From Patiria miniata (Eukaryota; Echinodermata; Asteroidea; Valvatida; Asterinidae), in contig NW_024037056.1 in the NCBI RefSeq assembly GCF_015706575.1, forward strand, positions 12,351,176 through 12,415,175: DNA of 64,000 nucleotides, written 5' to 3'. The notes below the pieces were generated by a model. The model was not told the origin of the DNA and did not search any database. It saw only the letters and a program-made list of their open reading frames with translations. Of the stretch, positions 44,001 through 48,495 are shown in pieces; positions within the stretch are counted from its first letter, which is position 1, and every line of letters begins with the position of its first letter. The position numbers and the translations under genes are program-made.

Positions 44001-45115
44001 ATACAAATGACAGAAAAAGGACGACAAATGCATGAAGCATTATTGTGTGTGATGAGTTTAACATACCAAAAAAGCCGCAAAGGGCCTAAAGTTACATTCC
44101 TGTTCTATTTTTTTTAGTTTAATCCAAAATAATAGATTCCTTCTCTAAATTGCTATTTTTGTAACAACACGAAAGTTGTTCACTATTGAATTTGACATCG
44201 ACCAAAAAAACATCGGTTCAAGTCTTGAGTTATTTAATTTTTACAACTTTGAATTATTGGCTGCCAGACAATGATTTCATGCTCGCTGGCTAAGCTGGTT
44301 CCTGCCTCACAATCAGTATGAGTAATGTATGGACCGGGAGCCAGTCTATTGGCAAAGTGGATCTGTTTGGGCCTGAAACCAAAATAATAAAAATTCTTTT
44401 AACCGAAAAAAAAATGAATTTGTTGAAAGGTATGGGGAACACACATACTGAAATTTGTATCCTTGTGGAGCAGTTTCTTTGTTCTCGTGTAGTAAAGTTT
44501 TCGAGTTTGAAAGTGTAGTTTCAAAATGCTCTTATTTTAATCAGAATTAATTTCCTTGGCAGAAAGTCAGACTTAATATCCCTTTTCCAAAACTCTTCCA
44601 TTTGCGACAAATCAACCCACCTTGGAAATTCCTAGTTATTTAGTAAAATCCATATATCTATTTCGTGAAAACCTTGTGGAGACGTTTTCATCTATAGAAA
44701 TTGCCCTGTGGAGACGTATGCAATCTTTTGTTCCCTATTGTGTGCATGTCTCCAGAGGGCACAGTGTATCAGATCACAACTCTAAAAAAAAGATGAACAA
44801 ATACGTAACACTCTCTCCCAAAGAGCTAGGGTTCCCTATCACTTTGCTGGTATTTTCTAGTGAACTCATTTTTCTTAATACACTGCCTTTTTTTTTTTTC
44901 AATTTCAGATCACGGTGTGGGCGGACTACGGCCGCATGGAGCGTAAGGTCTTCATGGGTGTCGCCCAGATCATGCTAGATGACCTGGACCTGTCCCATCC
45001 CAGTATAGGCTACTACAAGCTCTTCAACACCTCCTCAATATCGGAACTGCACGGCCACCGAGCGTCCATATCGTCACTAGAGGGCTCCATGACTTCCCTG
45101 GCTAGTGCTAAATAA
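6377..45115 (+). CDS. RIMS1/2: RIM active-zone scaffold gene, 5'-partial, 16 core exons
   Basis: Presynaptic active-zone scaffold that couples synaptic vesicles (Rab3), priming factor Munc13 and CaV2 channels. Core exons: 6377-8012, 11027-11307, 20875-21094, 23196-23319, 23447-23532, 24517-24671, 24843-24976, 25097-25262, 25561-25807, 30045-30935, 31168-31471, 41019-41245, 41910-42048, 42987-43204, 43798-43937, 44909-45115. Every junction is GT-AG and phase-compatible; the sum is 5,175 nt, 1,724 codons plus stop. Domains in fragment numbering: end of zinc finger 1-20, linker to ~638, PDZ ~640-755, C2A ~830-960, linker with RQLPQVP near 1305, C2B ~1576-1715. Optional exons at 27850, 29695 and 33269 would add 25, 49 and 15 codons in frame. 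Vertebrate RIM1 is about 1,690 residues; with the missing N-terminus this one would be somewhat longer, mainly in Arg-rich linkers. No upstream zinc-finger exon was recognised in 1-6376. Exon ends are my own reading of splice sites, not transcript data. Confidence 0.93.
8163..8350. mobile_element. TGCTTAGCA MITE, diverged copy
   Basis: Begins agttttacggagatgctaag and ends cacgaaattggtgccca. Arms share GCTTAGCACAAA with copy 1 but are more diverged. It starts about 150 nt after the donor of the first exon. Confidence 0.6.
8351..8971. other. intron, nothing recognised
   Basis: AT-rich with short open frames only; no conserved protein or repeat seen. Confidence 0.5.
8972..9439. mobile_element. 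mariner-type MITE with 40-bp TIRs
   Basis: Left end tacagggtggtgcaaaaaga, right end the inverse (tttttgcatcatcctgta); the TIRs extend about 40 bp through CCCACTTTTGACAG and CTGTCAAAAGTGGG. TA at both ends. The interior has no open transposase frame, so it is non-autonomous. Confidence 0.83.
9440..10469. other. intron, nothing recognised
   Basis: AT-rich. Open frames on both strands around 9980-10250 overlap each other and show no family resemblance. Confidence 0.5.
10470..10531 (+). CDS. candidate alternative exon between linker exons
   Basis: A 62-nt GC-rich segment sits between a good acceptor (cacatgcag) and a strong donor (gtgaga). Read in the phase left by the preceding exon it is open and begins GEPEAWEDRW. 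Vertebrate RIM1 has an optional segment at exactly this place (after ESVSEKG) that is also Trp/Asp-rich, DLDYYWLDPATWHSRE. Against it: 62 nt ends in phase 0, whereas the next exon starts in phase 1. A weaker donor 13 nt further on (cac|gtgacg) would restore the phase. It may be a minor exon, a poison exon or chance. Confidence 0.3.
10545..10580. repeat. GATGAT microsatellite
   Basis: Short run of gatgatgatgatgtcatga-type units just after the candidate exon at 10470. Confidence 0.7.
11027..11307 (+). CDS. RIMS1/2: RIM exon: conserved pre-PDZ segment
   Basis: Acceptor cacctcag, donor AAG|GTTAGA; starts in phase 1 and ends in phase 0. The first half (Ser/Gly/His-rich, GELEIGTSGG) is not recognisable. 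The second half holds EDPEWSEPQIKDSGVDT and STTLNEEHS, nearly identical to the segment just before the PDZ domain in vertebrate RIM1/2. It joins directly to HPVTW in the next exon, as in vertebrates. The sharp rise in GC over the flanking introns supports coding. Confidence 0.93.
11308..11940. other. start of the 9.6-kb pre-PDZ intron
   Basis: AT-rich single-copy-looking sequence with no recognisable exon. Confidence 0.5.
11945..12290. repeat. 15-bp minisatellite, CCTCACTGTTGGAAA
   Basis: About 22 units of cctcactgttggaaa and close variants (cctcactgttgaaaa, cctcactgtttaaaa). Because the period is a multiple of three, long open frames appear on both strands; these are artefacts of the repeat. 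Scattered CCTCA words continue to about 12440. Confidence 0.92.
12291..15690. other. intron interior, mostly featureless
   Basis: AT-rich with TACATGTA words near 13070-13290. A GC-richer patch at 14720-14900 (gcggagcccctttaaaag, gatgaattatgcaaaatggg) stands out and is followed by an AAAAC run. No exon bounded by splice sites was convincing. Confidence 0.45.
15661..15682. repeat. poly-A run
   Basis: About 20 consecutive A just before the minisatellite at 15700. Confidence 0.85.
15697..16050. repeat. ~62-bp minisatellite with GGTTACCAGC motifs
   Basis: About six units built on ggttaccagctgatgggtta, ccaaaatgctgtgcatt and atgcattgcctgtgattggt. The last unit is diverged. The words GGTTACCnnCCAAAA and ATGCATT resemble the inner arms of the TGCTTAGCA MITEs, suggesting origin from one. 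Confidence 0.88.
16051..17719. other. intron, nothing recognised
   Basis: AT-rich with a short duplicated tttcgtttccactggaaacg hairpin at about 16250. No exon seen. Confidence 0.45.
17720..17965. promoter_or_regulatory. candidate intronic enhancer or conserved element
   Basis: A non-repetitive patch of higher GC inside the AT-rich 9.6-kb intron. It is dense with homeodomain- and POU-like words: cgggattatctgcc, ctatgcaaatac (octamer-like ATGCAAAT), ccataatttatcgg, ttttaatggctgcc, atatgcatataatta. It has no coding frame with splice sites. Call is inference from word density only. Confidence 0.25.
17966..19880. other. intron with weak MITE remnants
   Basis: Fragments with GCTTAGCAAAA near 18450 and a ggtaccagccaaaaggct / tttggctggtaaccc pair at 18640-18690 look like a decayed TGCTTAGCA MITE. 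The remainder is featureless. Confidence 0.4.
19885..20215. repeat. foldback block of CCTCATAAGTCCGACG units
   Basis: About 20 variants of cctcataagtccgacg in both orientations, so the block can fold on itself several ways. Outer ends are roughly inverse: tcataagtctgacgcctcat and gcgtcggacttatgagcga. No coding capacity. Probably a foldback or MITE core amplified as a minisatellite. Confidence 0.85.
20216..20874. other. end of the pre-PDZ intron
   Basis: AT-rich; a short duplicated ttttacagttgttttacagt near 20507. No feature beyond the PDZ exon acceptor. Confidence 0.45.
20875..21094 (+). CDS. RIMS1/2: RIM exon: PDZ domain, first part
   Basis: Begins HPVTWTPV after acceptor attcag and ends in phase 1 inside RAG|DE at gcag|gtgggc. 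Contains RLIGHMILKK, the carboxylate-binding loop region ILGLKV (RIM's version of the GLGF loop), LGAFISRVKRGSIADTVGQLRAG. In the family this PDZ binds the C-termini of ELKS/CAST and CaV2 alpha1, tethering calcium channels to the active zone. A 600-bp MITE begins about 55 nt after the donor. Confidence 0.95.
21150..21742. mobile_element. MITE with ACGAAGGGACGGGCATG termini
   Basis: Left end gatatatcgtcaccggtttc, right end its inverse, with TIRs of about 35 bp including CACGAAGGGACGGGCATG. Two further partial copies of the TIR core lie inside (cgatttcacgaagagacg and tttcacgaaaggacgggcat). No transposase. It lies 55 nt after the PDZ exon donor. Confidence 0.82.
21743..22439. other. intron with a non-repetitive GC-richer patch
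   Basis: 22020-22300 is GC-richer than its surroundings, with paired cattaatga-like words and a CRE-like gacgtca at about 22267. No exon seen. Regulatory role is only a possibility. Confidence 0.3.
22440..22800. mobile_element. palindromic MITE with CCATAGGGCC arms
   Basis: Inverted arms: atatttggctatagggccat and atggccctatagccaaatat, continued outward by gcatgaaatttggcaatcag against ctgactatgtgccaaatttc. About 180-bp arms around a short centre. No coding capacity. Confidence 0.72.
22801..23195. other. intron between PDZ exons, remainder
   Basis: AT-rich; nothing recognised beyond the acceptor of the next exon. Confidence 0.45.
23196..23319 (+). CDS. RIMS1/2: RIM exon: PDZ domain, second part
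   Basis: Acceptor tggtgcag, donor ATGGG|GTAAG; phase 1 to phase 2. Encodes DEVLSWNGHNLQGKDVNEVY and then ESKSEPQVEL, closely matching the vertebrate RIM sequence DEVLEWNG and ESKSEPQVE. It covers the second half of the PDZ fold, including the helix that lines the peptide groove. Confidence 0.95.
23447..23532 (+). CDS. RIMS1/2: RIM exon: short PDZ-C2A linker
   Basis: An 86-nt exon after acceptor tgctgcag with donor CAAA|GTAAGA; phase 2 to phase 1. Encodes GEMDQTTREK, then an Arg/Ser-rich stretch ending KRSSQ. It lies where vertebrate RIM has the variable PDZ-C2A linker (SRPIGDIPRIP). The flanking intron upstream is only 127 nt. Confidence 0.85.
23630..24011. mobile_element. MITE with GGCCAAAAAAAAAATAAGTC TIRs
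   Basis: Left end aggccaaaaaaaaaataagt then CGGTCTCTGGTCAG; right end CTGACCAGAGACCG then tattattttttttttggcct. Interior includes a 32-nt poly-A. Flanked by gta/tac-like bases. Non-autonomous. Confidence 0.8.
24100..24516 (+). repeat. ~100-bp tandem repeat that copies a RIM splice acceptor
   Basis: Four units plus the real exon boundary. Each unit begins ttgcacctgtgtaggctcca or a close variant, runs through gtgctcacttgggtcacct and cttgcctagtatatatcttg, and ends gtaggtgttta. The last unit runs into the true acceptor at 24516 (cacctgtgcag, exon starts gctccagcgg). The duplicated splice site keeps AG in most units. Confidence 0.88.
24517..24671 (+). CDS. RIMS1/2: RIM exon: linker before C2A
   Basis: Phase 1 to phase 0, donor CAG|GTAAAG. 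Encodes SSSGYESTTK, a Glu-rich stretch, then RPSVTITSPGSPGM, which matches RPSISVTSPMSPGM of vertebrate RIM, and ends GELQ just before the first beta strand of C2A. Its acceptor (cctgtgcag) is the last unit of a ~110-bp tandem repeat that copies the splice site upstream. Confidence 0.93.
24843..24976 (+). CDS. RIMS1/2: RIM exon: C2A domain, part 1
   Basis: Phase 0 to phase 2 (donor AGGAG|GTCAGA). Starts MKLWYDNTNYQIGVTILSIQ and holds RNPYIKMYLLPDRR. In calcium-binding C2 domains the loop preceding this strand reads SDPYVK; here it is RNPYIK and the loop-1 aspartates are absent, as in the family's calcium-independent C2A. Confidence 0.95.
25097..25262 (+). CDS. RIMS1/2: RIM exon: C2A domain, part 2
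   Basis: Phase 2 to phase 0, donor GAG|GTGAGT. Encodes SDDSKRRTKTLHKTLNPKWN, a polybasic beta-4 region and the C2 signature NPKWNQTF, then LEVTVWDFEHYGAKEFMGE. Only one aspartate is present where calcium-binding C2 domains have a D-x-D pair in loop 3. The upstream intron is only 120 nt. Confidence 0.95.
25295..25480 (-). mobile_element. tRNA-derived SINE
   Basis: On the - strand the head reads as a tRNA-like promoter: the + strand shows gaatcgaaccccggcc, the inverse of a B box (GGTTCGATTC), and gcgctttacgcaatgcgcca, the inverse of the tRNA 5' half. The body contains accggagaacccggagaaaa, a word seen in SINEs of many marine animals. It sits in the intron splitting C2A, ending 80 nt before the exon at 25561. 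Confidence 0.7.
25561..25807 (+). CDS. RIMS1/2: RIM exon: C2A end and acidic segment
   Basis: Phase 0 to phase 1. Encodes VMVNLEAAPLDDEPHMYSL, closing the C2A fold (vertebrate LIELETALLDDEPHWYKL), then a Ser/Gln/Met-rich stretch ending ITDSEFSDWDDGIGVV, matching RISDSEVSDYDCDDGIGVV. The phase-1 donor is the start of the alternatively spliced region: it can join the exons at 27850, 29695 or 30045 without a frame change. Confidence 0.94.
25808..26454. other. intron after C2A, nothing recognised
   Basis: AT-rich; overlapping short open frames on the - strand show no family. Confidence 0.45.
26455..26870. mobile_element. Penelope-like retroelement terminal fragments, inverted
   Basis: A block cacatggtgtttccgcaaac / ggttcttttcagaaccattc occurs inverted at 26462-26541 and forward at 26700-26785. 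Next to it ctcctgaagacggtcagagc...accggaacgtcgagt (26655-26695) occurs forward and again inverted at 26780-26835. CTGAAGA, a stem and then GGAACGTC resembles the hammerhead-ribozyme core carried by Penelope-like element terminal repeats. Only fragments; no reverse transcriptase. Another fragment lies at 36095. Confidence 0.5.
26871..27480. other. intron, nothing recognised
   Basis: AT-rich with homopolymer tracts; no exon or repeat supported. Confidence 0.45.
27482..27720 (+). mobile_element. partial foldback-trio MITE
   Basis: Shares gatcatttgcagctatccga, GAAAAGCATACTTGGTT, ACTAAACTCCCTTTGAAAT and the hairpin gatgtgtctaaagacacat with 1604-1800. Only the left half is present. Confidence 0.68.
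27850..27924 (+). CDS. RIMS1/2: RIM cassette exon, duplicated copy 1
   Basis: A 75-nt phase 1-1 segment between acceptor gtgtctag and donor GAAG|GTGAAG. Encodes GASVVGVGDGASSLGERC and TPPVNEG. The later exon at 29695 begins almost identically (SSVVGVGDGASVSSLG), so the two are tandem duplicates. Either, both or neither can be included in frame. A second possible donor inside it (CTCG|GTGAGC) would give a 47-nt form. Function unknown; vertebrate RIM also splices heavily at this place. Confidence 0.72.
28150..28510 (+). mobile_element. mariner-type palindromic MITE, truncated copy
   Basis: Begins tacagggttagtcaaaaaaa and follows 2422-2929 closely (CCCAAATGTCGGGACCATTG, TTTCAGCAAAACGAAAAC) but stops at ccgtaacttgaaaa, lacking the right terminus. 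It lies in the intron between the two duplicated cassette exons. Confidence 0.78.
28511..29694. other. intron between the duplicated cassette exons
   Basis: AT-rich; 29050-29330 is GC-richer with an open frame on each strand but no recognisable protein. No splice-bounded exon convincing. Confidence 0.4.
29695..29841 (+). CDS. RIMS1/2: RIM cassette exon, duplicated copy 2
   Basis: A 147-nt phase 1-1 exon, acceptor tatccag, donor ATCG|GTAAGT. Encodes SSVVGVGDGASVSSLGSSC, then PPPASEDDRPLNDQD and PRSPTAQRR. The first ~20 residues match copy 1; the remainder is an extension with SP motifs. Inclusion with copy 1 would repeat the VVGVGDGAS motif in the protein. Not recognised in vertebrate RIM. 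Confidence 0.8.
30045..30935 (+). CDS. RIMS1/2: RIM exon: Arg-rich linker with RIM-BP docking motif
   Basis: The largest exon after the first (891 nt, phase 1 to phase 1; acceptor atttgcag, donor AAAG|GTATGT). Starts VVPPQQEELSSH and SATTLAVPERAS, matching vertebrate STTLTVPEQ, then SRPRSPSPTRRE. Codons from about 30300 to 30480 form a low-complexity run of RDLRDRD / RDHDPR units. Further on are RSRSPSRR and NSPVHGGRGSP, ending with HRQLPQVPAHLK. RQLPQVP is the proline-rich motif that binds RIM-BP SH3 domains in the family. No folded domain is visible; it is probably disordered. Confidence 0.92.
31138..31156 (-). promoter_or_regulatory. nuclear-receptor half-site array before exon 31168
   Basis: tgaccttgaactttgacct is, on the - strand, AGGTCA A AGTTCA AGGTCA: a DR1 plus an adjoining half-site. 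It sits within the branch-point region of the intron, so the match may be incidental. Confidence 0.25.
31168..31471 (+). CDS. RIMS1/2: RIM exon: ERARQMKMK linker
   Basis: Phase 1 to phase 2, acceptor attttcag, donor CTCAG|GTGAGT. Encodes EIEERARQMKMKMKINQYKQ, matching vertebrate VEERTRQMKMKV, then KQSPDNISIKSSDSNMS and SDVSAITQASTASAFS, matching SCDNVSAKSSDSDVSDVSAI. Ends SERRPTRKL. Its last ~15 nt and its donor are the first unit of the minisatellite that fills the following 1.6 kb. Confidence 0.93.
31457..33060 (+). repeat. 117-bp minisatellite built from a RIM exon end and its donor
   Basis: Fourteen units, the first being the true boundary at 31471. Each unit carries gaccagaaaactcag followed by gtgagtgtc, then tgagtttgagtatgagtgac, tgaagttgttg and a pyrimidine-AG (gatcctctcag) leading into catagttggagaggtgg. 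Thus each unit holds an acceptor-like site, a 34-nt pseudo-exon and a donor identical to the real one. One unit reads actcatgtgagt. All lie in the intron. Confidence 0.93.
33269..33313 (+). CDS. candidate 45-nt cassette exon after the splice-site minisatellite
   Basis: A segment between acceptor ttcagcag and donor AAAG|GTAACT, just 3' of the minisatellite. Spliced from the exon ending 31471 it enters in phase 2 and leaves in phase 2, so it can be skipped or included without changing frame; it would read RSYTMHLDCPPSRREK. The acceptor is a NAGNAG tandem (CAGCAG), allowing a 3-nt variant start at 33266. No vertebrate counterpart recognised. Confidence 0.42.
33314..35060. other. intron with one SINE
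   Basis: AT-rich apart from the SINE at 34515. No exon recognised. Confidence 0.45.
34515..34797 (-). mobile_element. tRNA-derived SINE, family 2, copy 1
   Basis: Body contains atctccagtttccttggcat, gggatgccagtccatcgcag and ttatactcctgggtggagag, a word set common in marine-invertebrate SINEs. The + strand 3' end (gattcaaacctctgatcacg ... actaggccac) is the inverse of a tRNA-like head, so the element points left. Copy 2 is at 42148. Confidence 0.75.
35061..35242. mobile_element. TGCTTAGCA MITE, diverged copy
   Basis: Inverted arms with aagctgctaagcggagaat and tgtgcttaagcagcaccat. Directly followed by another copy at 35279. Confidence 0.6.
35279..35486. mobile_element. TGCTTAGCA MITE, copy close to copy 1
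   Basis: Contains gcttagcacaaaaaaagttt, ctccacgtgatgtatattgc and tagcagcgccgtgaaattgg, nearly matching the inverse of 25-272. The left terminus is missing. Confidence 0.7.
35726..35760 (+). promoter_or_regulatory. cluster of four AGGTCA half-sites (DR1, DR5, DR5)
   Basis: Four perfect AGGTCA half-sites in the same orientation start at 35726, 35733, 35744 and 35755. Spacings are 1, 5 and 5 nt: a consensus DR1 followed by two DR5 steps. DR1 and DR5 are the classic spacings for RXR-containing nuclear-receptor dimers (HNF4/COUP-TF type and retinoic-acid type). The following 150 bp is unusually GC-rich for this intron (gcgaacgccc, cgcgcgagcgtcgcagtgcg). Regulatory role is inferred. Confidence 0.45.
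35761..36094. other. GC-richer intron patch, then AT-rich
   Basis: 35761-35910 has several CG dinucleotides and cacgtg-like words and adjoins the half-site cluster. No exon recognised. Confidence 0.35.
36095..36203 (+). mobile_element. Penelope-like terminal fragment
   Basis: tcgagtttatacctctggtt then tcttttcagaaccattctct and cacatggtgtttcc match the block at 26690-26785. A short fragment only. Confidence 0.5.
36204..37767. other. intron, nothing recognised
   Basis: AT-rich with homopolymer runs. Open frames at 37244-37642 and on the opposite strand overlap and show no family. Part of a repeat (tcatcgcaaaatttcagagc) may be present. Confidence 0.4.
37768..38168 (+). mobile_element. MITE, full copy of the nested 1290-1608 family
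   Basis: TIRs aaaggcatataggattattt and gcaaatgatcctatatgctt. Contains gctgtcatttagatgaaatc, a central ccaacgatcag/ctgactgg-like hairpin, gagctgaaacttcaacaggt and ttggattttgagtggtgtta, inverse of 1330-1420. No coding capacity. Confidence 0.72.
38169..39773. other. intron, nothing recognised
   Basis: AT-rich; no exon, RNA gene or clear repeat. Confidence 0.45.
39774..40213. mobile_element. candidate MITE with TAGTGGTGGG ends
   Basis: Left end tagtggtgggagaaatcgga then TATTTCAAAATCCGG; right end ccggatttaaatcccaccact. The inner arms also pair (gatgccaac / gttggcatc). Flanking gatcaa occurs at both sides. hAT-like by appearance, but unproven. Confidence 0.55.
40560..40885 (+). mobile_element. 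3' tail of a non-LTR retrotransposon or its SINE
   Basis: Holds aacctccgccaaggc, atcctggatctagacccaga, aactttttgagttatcttg, tta-acagacaaaccaac repeats and gatgaaaacataacctcttt, ggcggaggtaa. This tail is widespread in marine animals and I associate it with RTE-type LINEs; the family assignment is from memory. It ends about 130 nt before the exon at 41019. Confidence 0.55.
41019..41245 (+). CDS. RIMS1/2: RIM exon: linker before C2B
   Basis: Acceptor cacgacag after a T-rich tract, donor GCAG|GTACAA; phase 2 to phase 1. Encodes AFAEKLQATAPVKKPLNRSN, then SADMYTYDRNEGSISDSA (vertebrate SGEMYTLEHNDGSQSDTA) and KKRRASIGYKMASLVGLSKK (vertebrate KKRRSSLSAKVVAIVSRRS). RRAS is a good basophilic-kinase site and is conserved in position. 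Confidence 0.93.
41300..41775 (+). repeat. ~10-bp minisatellite, CTGCGATGCT
   Basis: About 45 units of ctgcgatgct, ctgtgatgct, ctgcgatggt and close variants, starting about 55 nt after the donor of exon 41019-41245. The period creates spurious open frames on both strands. Confidence 0.92.
41910..42048 (+). CDS. RIMS1/2: RIM exon: AEMR-RESTDGS segment
   Basis: Acceptor ttcaccag, donor CCA|GTCAGT; phase 1 to phase 2. Encodes KKPRSSIVRSEEVGLAAEMR, then RLQKQASRESTDGSVCSFSS, matching vertebrate TGMAAEMRKMVRQPSRESTDG. The alternative donor 4 nt later (gtattc) would break the frame with the next exon, so the first GT was chosen. Confidence 0.92.
42148..42436 (-). mobile_element. tRNA-derived SINE, family 2, copy 2
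   Basis: Same body as 34515 (gtttccttggcatgaaacga, gggatgctagtccatcgcag, ctcctgggtggagagaggca) with an inverse tRNA-like head gatttgaacccctgaccctc ... ccactaggccac. Inserted 100 nt after the exon ending 42048. Confidence 0.78.
42437..42986. other. intron before C2B, remainder
   Basis: AT-rich, no further repeat or exon recognised. Confidence 0.45.
42987..43204 (+). CDS. RIMS1/2: RIM exon: C2B domain, part 1
   Basis: Acceptor tctcaccag, donor CCTG|GTGAGT; phase 2 to phase 1. Encodes QFDGFLEGLGPAQLVGRQ (vertebrate QFSDFLDGLGPAQLVGRQ) and GDIQIGLEDKRGKLEVEIIR, the start of C2B. Loop 1 lacks the acidic residues of calcium-binding C2 domains. Confidence 0.96.
43387..43625. mobile_element. TGCTTAGCA MITE, full palindromic copy
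   Basis: Ends ggggccaatttcatagagct and agctctatgaaattgggccc, arms with GCTTAAGCACAAAA and CCGGCCAAAACTCCATG. It lies in the intron that splits C2B. The best-preserved copy in the window. Confidence 0.83.
43798..43937 (+). CDS. RIMS1/2: RIM exon: C2B domain, part 2
   Basis: Acceptor ttttcag, donor CCAG|GTAAAG; phase 1 to phase 0. Encodes APYVKVYLMEGKRCVGKKKT, RRTLDPLYQQVLQFEEDY. The KKKTK polybasic patch is the family's PIP2-binding surface in C2B. Confidence 0.96.
43938..44908. other. last RIM intron, nothing recognised
   Basis: AT-rich with short open frames only. Confidence 0.45.
44909..45115 (+). CDS. RIMS1/2: RIM terminal exon: C2B end and stop
   Basis: Acceptor aatttcag, starts in phase 0, stop TAA at 45113-45115. 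Encodes ITVWADYGRMERKVFMGVAQ (vertebrate VIVWGDYGRMDHKCFMGVAQ), LDDLDLS, GYYKLFNTSS. The tail HRASISSLEGSMTSLASAK resembles the vertebrate RRASQSSLESSTGP ending. Completes C2B and the protein. Confidence 0.96.
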   Translation: MTVWADYGRMERKVFMGVAQIMLDDLDLSHPSIGYYKLFNTSSISELHGHRASISSLEGSMTSLASAK

Positions 45116-48100
45116 CCCCTGATTCCTTCTTCCCCTCTCCCCCCCCCCTCCCCCAACAAAAAGATAAACCCAAAAGGAGTCGTTAATAGTCAAAAGAAGG
45201 TGCACTCTGAACGTCCCTTTCTCTTGCAAACGCTTTACTCGCAAACGCTTTACGATGACCATTTTGTGTTTTGTAACGAGAAGATAAAAATCTGTGATTT
45301 CATTGGTTACAACCAAGTTTCACAGCCCCCCCCCCCTCCACTCGAACACGCCATGAGGACTGTTTCAGTATTGTCTTAAGAGGGCACCCTGAGGTGCCTT
45401 CCTCATACTAACTTGAGCAGGGTCCGAAGCGCTTGTCTGAAGCCATTGTCCAGGTCTTCGCTTCGTGGGAACAAACCGGCGATAGGCAAAACCGTAGCTC
45501 CGGAAGCCTGTTTCGGACACGCAGCCTAACCTCCAAAACCCTACTGGACAGTTTTTTGTCACTAGAGGGCTGTTCTGTGATGTCCGAGTACAAATCCAAA
45601 AGACTGCAACTTCATCATCACTAGAGGGCCTCCTAGCCTAATCCCAAACCCTGCCTTTTACAAATGTCCACACTAGGAATCAGAACTCTTGGAAGCCCAA
45701 CTTTGCCATGTTCCACTTGTTGGAGGATGCCACTGGTGATCATATACACTTCTATCATCTCTGAGCACACTCGACTGAGGGCGCCCTTTGCACCCGCAGC
45801 AAACTTACCACTCATTTGCAGTTGCATTGAAATTTTAACAAAATGAAGTAGAAACGGCCTGCCGGTTTGCTGGGTCTCATCACAAGAGGGCGCTGTGCAG
45901 AGCACGTATTGCCATCAAGGGTCTGGAGGTACATGTGAACGTCGGAGCGTCTCAACTGCGACTAGCGGTAAAACTTCATTGTCACAAGCCTTATTTAGTT
46001 CTCAGATTCAAATTTTGATGAGAATTGAAATGTGCTGAACGATTTCATCTTCAACGCACCTCTGTGACATTTGGCCATGCCCACAAAAAAACTATTGTCA
46101 CGGGCTATAGGCATGTCTCACGAATACAGCACTAGATTTGCGGATAAATAATCGCAGTTGGCTATCGGTTTTGACATGGAAATTTGATGGGTCACCTAGC
46201 TTCAAGCATTCCAAAGAGTGACACGAAGTTGCCAAGCCGGCATTGAAAAAGTCTTTCACAGCGGCCATGTTGGTCATGTCCCCTGGGTTCGTCGGTGAAG
46301 ATCCTTGTGACAGCACATCGCGGGCACCAGATGAATTTGGACAGGGAGTGAAAATGTGAGCCAAGTTTATAATATTGAAATATAATCGGAGTATAGTGGT
46401 ATGGGAAAGTTGCAAATTTGAAAGTGGTTACATCTATATGGAGATAATATTCATTTCGTCAGCAGGTCACTGTTAGCGTACCCTGAAATCTCCTTACTTC
46501 CACATTGAAAGGCCCACACAACCCCCTCAGCCGACAGTAGGGAGAATTTATGTGTCATCGGAAGAGGGATTGACATATTTCACTAACACACTTGCAATAG
46601 GCCAACAAATCTCCACTTTTTTCTTTGAAGCAATTCACACACAAAAAATTGCAATTCAAAAAAGTGTTCAAAGATCGTCTATATCAATTCCTGAATCCTG
46701 CTGCATGCTAAATTTTAATTGACACCGCGAAAAAAGCTCAATCTACTAATCTTTCCCATATTGTAAATATTAAAACTATAGTAAAGCACCGTGTTCCATA
46801 CATATTCATTATGCATGATATTCAAATTTTTTTTAAACTGTCCAATCACGGTCAGACATGTAATCAAGAATTTTTTTTTAAAAGGCATTATATAAAAAAT
46901 AAAATAGTTATTAAAAAAATAAATTAATACTTATGTAAGGTTACATGTATCATTTTCCTTGAAGTATATAGTCGAGAATTTTTGAAATATTGCAATACAA
47001 TATTGTGCACTGTTTTGCCTTTTTATTGTTAGGAGAACTACGGCATTGAAGAAAAACAAAAGAGTGATAAAAAAATTTCCGGAGTATATGTTGAAGTTAA
47101 CCCACCAAGAGTGCAAAAGGTTGCGAAAGTGAGGAAAAATGGTTTTTGAGAAAGTTACGGTCACATCGGAATAAGTGTACAGATTTTGTTTTGCTGTTTT
47201 TTCACGTCTTTCAAAAAAAAAACCTATTTGTGCATGTATAATACATAAACATTTATATGTAGAGAGAGAGAAAAAGGTTTAAATATGTTCTAAACTGCTT
47301 ACAAAAAAAGCACTGTTTTGCATTCCGAGTTTTTCCACTTTATAATATATGTATATTCATTGAAATTTATTCATTTATTCATGGCCAGTGGAGACTTGCA
47401 TATAGGTCACAGATTATTTGAACATAGATTATTCGGAGTTATCGAAAATCCAGAAATATTTCCTTCTTTAATTCCTTTTTTTTTATCCTTGCTGTAAGAA
47501 ACGCTTAAAATTAATTGTTCTTGCATATTTTGCACCAAATATCTATGTCTCTGTTAAATAGCATGAGAACAATTCCCAGAAATTTGCAGTACTGTTTGGA
47601 ATAAATTCTGTTAACATCCAAAAGAGGGGAGCACTACTAAAACACAAGAACTTAAAAAGACCAAAACGTTCCAGATATCGTTTGGGAAAACCAGTTTCTA
47701 TGATTGCTTTAAAAAACCTTATTGCATTTTGCATTCATAAACATTCCCTCATGTTTCGCATCATAATTTTGTTATGTCATATTTTTTGTAATTTCTATAT
47801 ACCAGGACATATTTTCCCGAGAGAAGTATATGGGGAAGCATATATTCCACTCATTATTTTTCATTCATTTATTCCATATTTGGGACCCATAATCAGTCAA
47901 CGAAATCCTGAAATAGACTTCCCCTCCAGCCTGGAGGATATGTCAGTAGTCTTCTTTTTTTTTCTTTTTTGTAATCACTTTTTTTTGTCACAAATTATTG
48001 TCAGAAAGGGAGCAGGTCTTCGCAATGCAGAGTCTGTTTGTTTTTATTATTTAGATTTAGTTCTAATTAGTTCTAGATTTAGTTCTAATTAGTTCTAACA

Positions 48101-48461
48101 GCAAATCCTGACCAAAAAACATGCATATCCAGTAGCTTTTGAGCTGTGCTCGAATAATTTAACAATTGGCTGAAACTTTTTAATTCAGGATCTTAAAGTC
48201 AATCCCCACCCTACCCCCCCCCCAAAAAAAACCACTCGCCTCTGAGCACATGCAATTTATGCGGATCGTCATAAAACTGTCTTAAAACACACTTTTCAGC
48301 ACTATCAGCCAAAAAAGGAAAAAAAGATACATGCCTATGAACACCCCTCCCCTCTTCCTACAATTGCTCCTCCCACTTTCTGCCAGCCTGCCCATGCCCA
48401 ACTAGGAATCCAGGACCAAGTAGGAATGCTAGATGCCCTTAAAAACATTTGGAATTGAATG

Positions 48462-48462
<1 letters not shown>

Positions 48463-48495
<33 letters not shown>
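48463..48495. repeat. poly-T run
   Basis: More than 30 consecutive T in the probable 3' UTR. Confidence 0.9.
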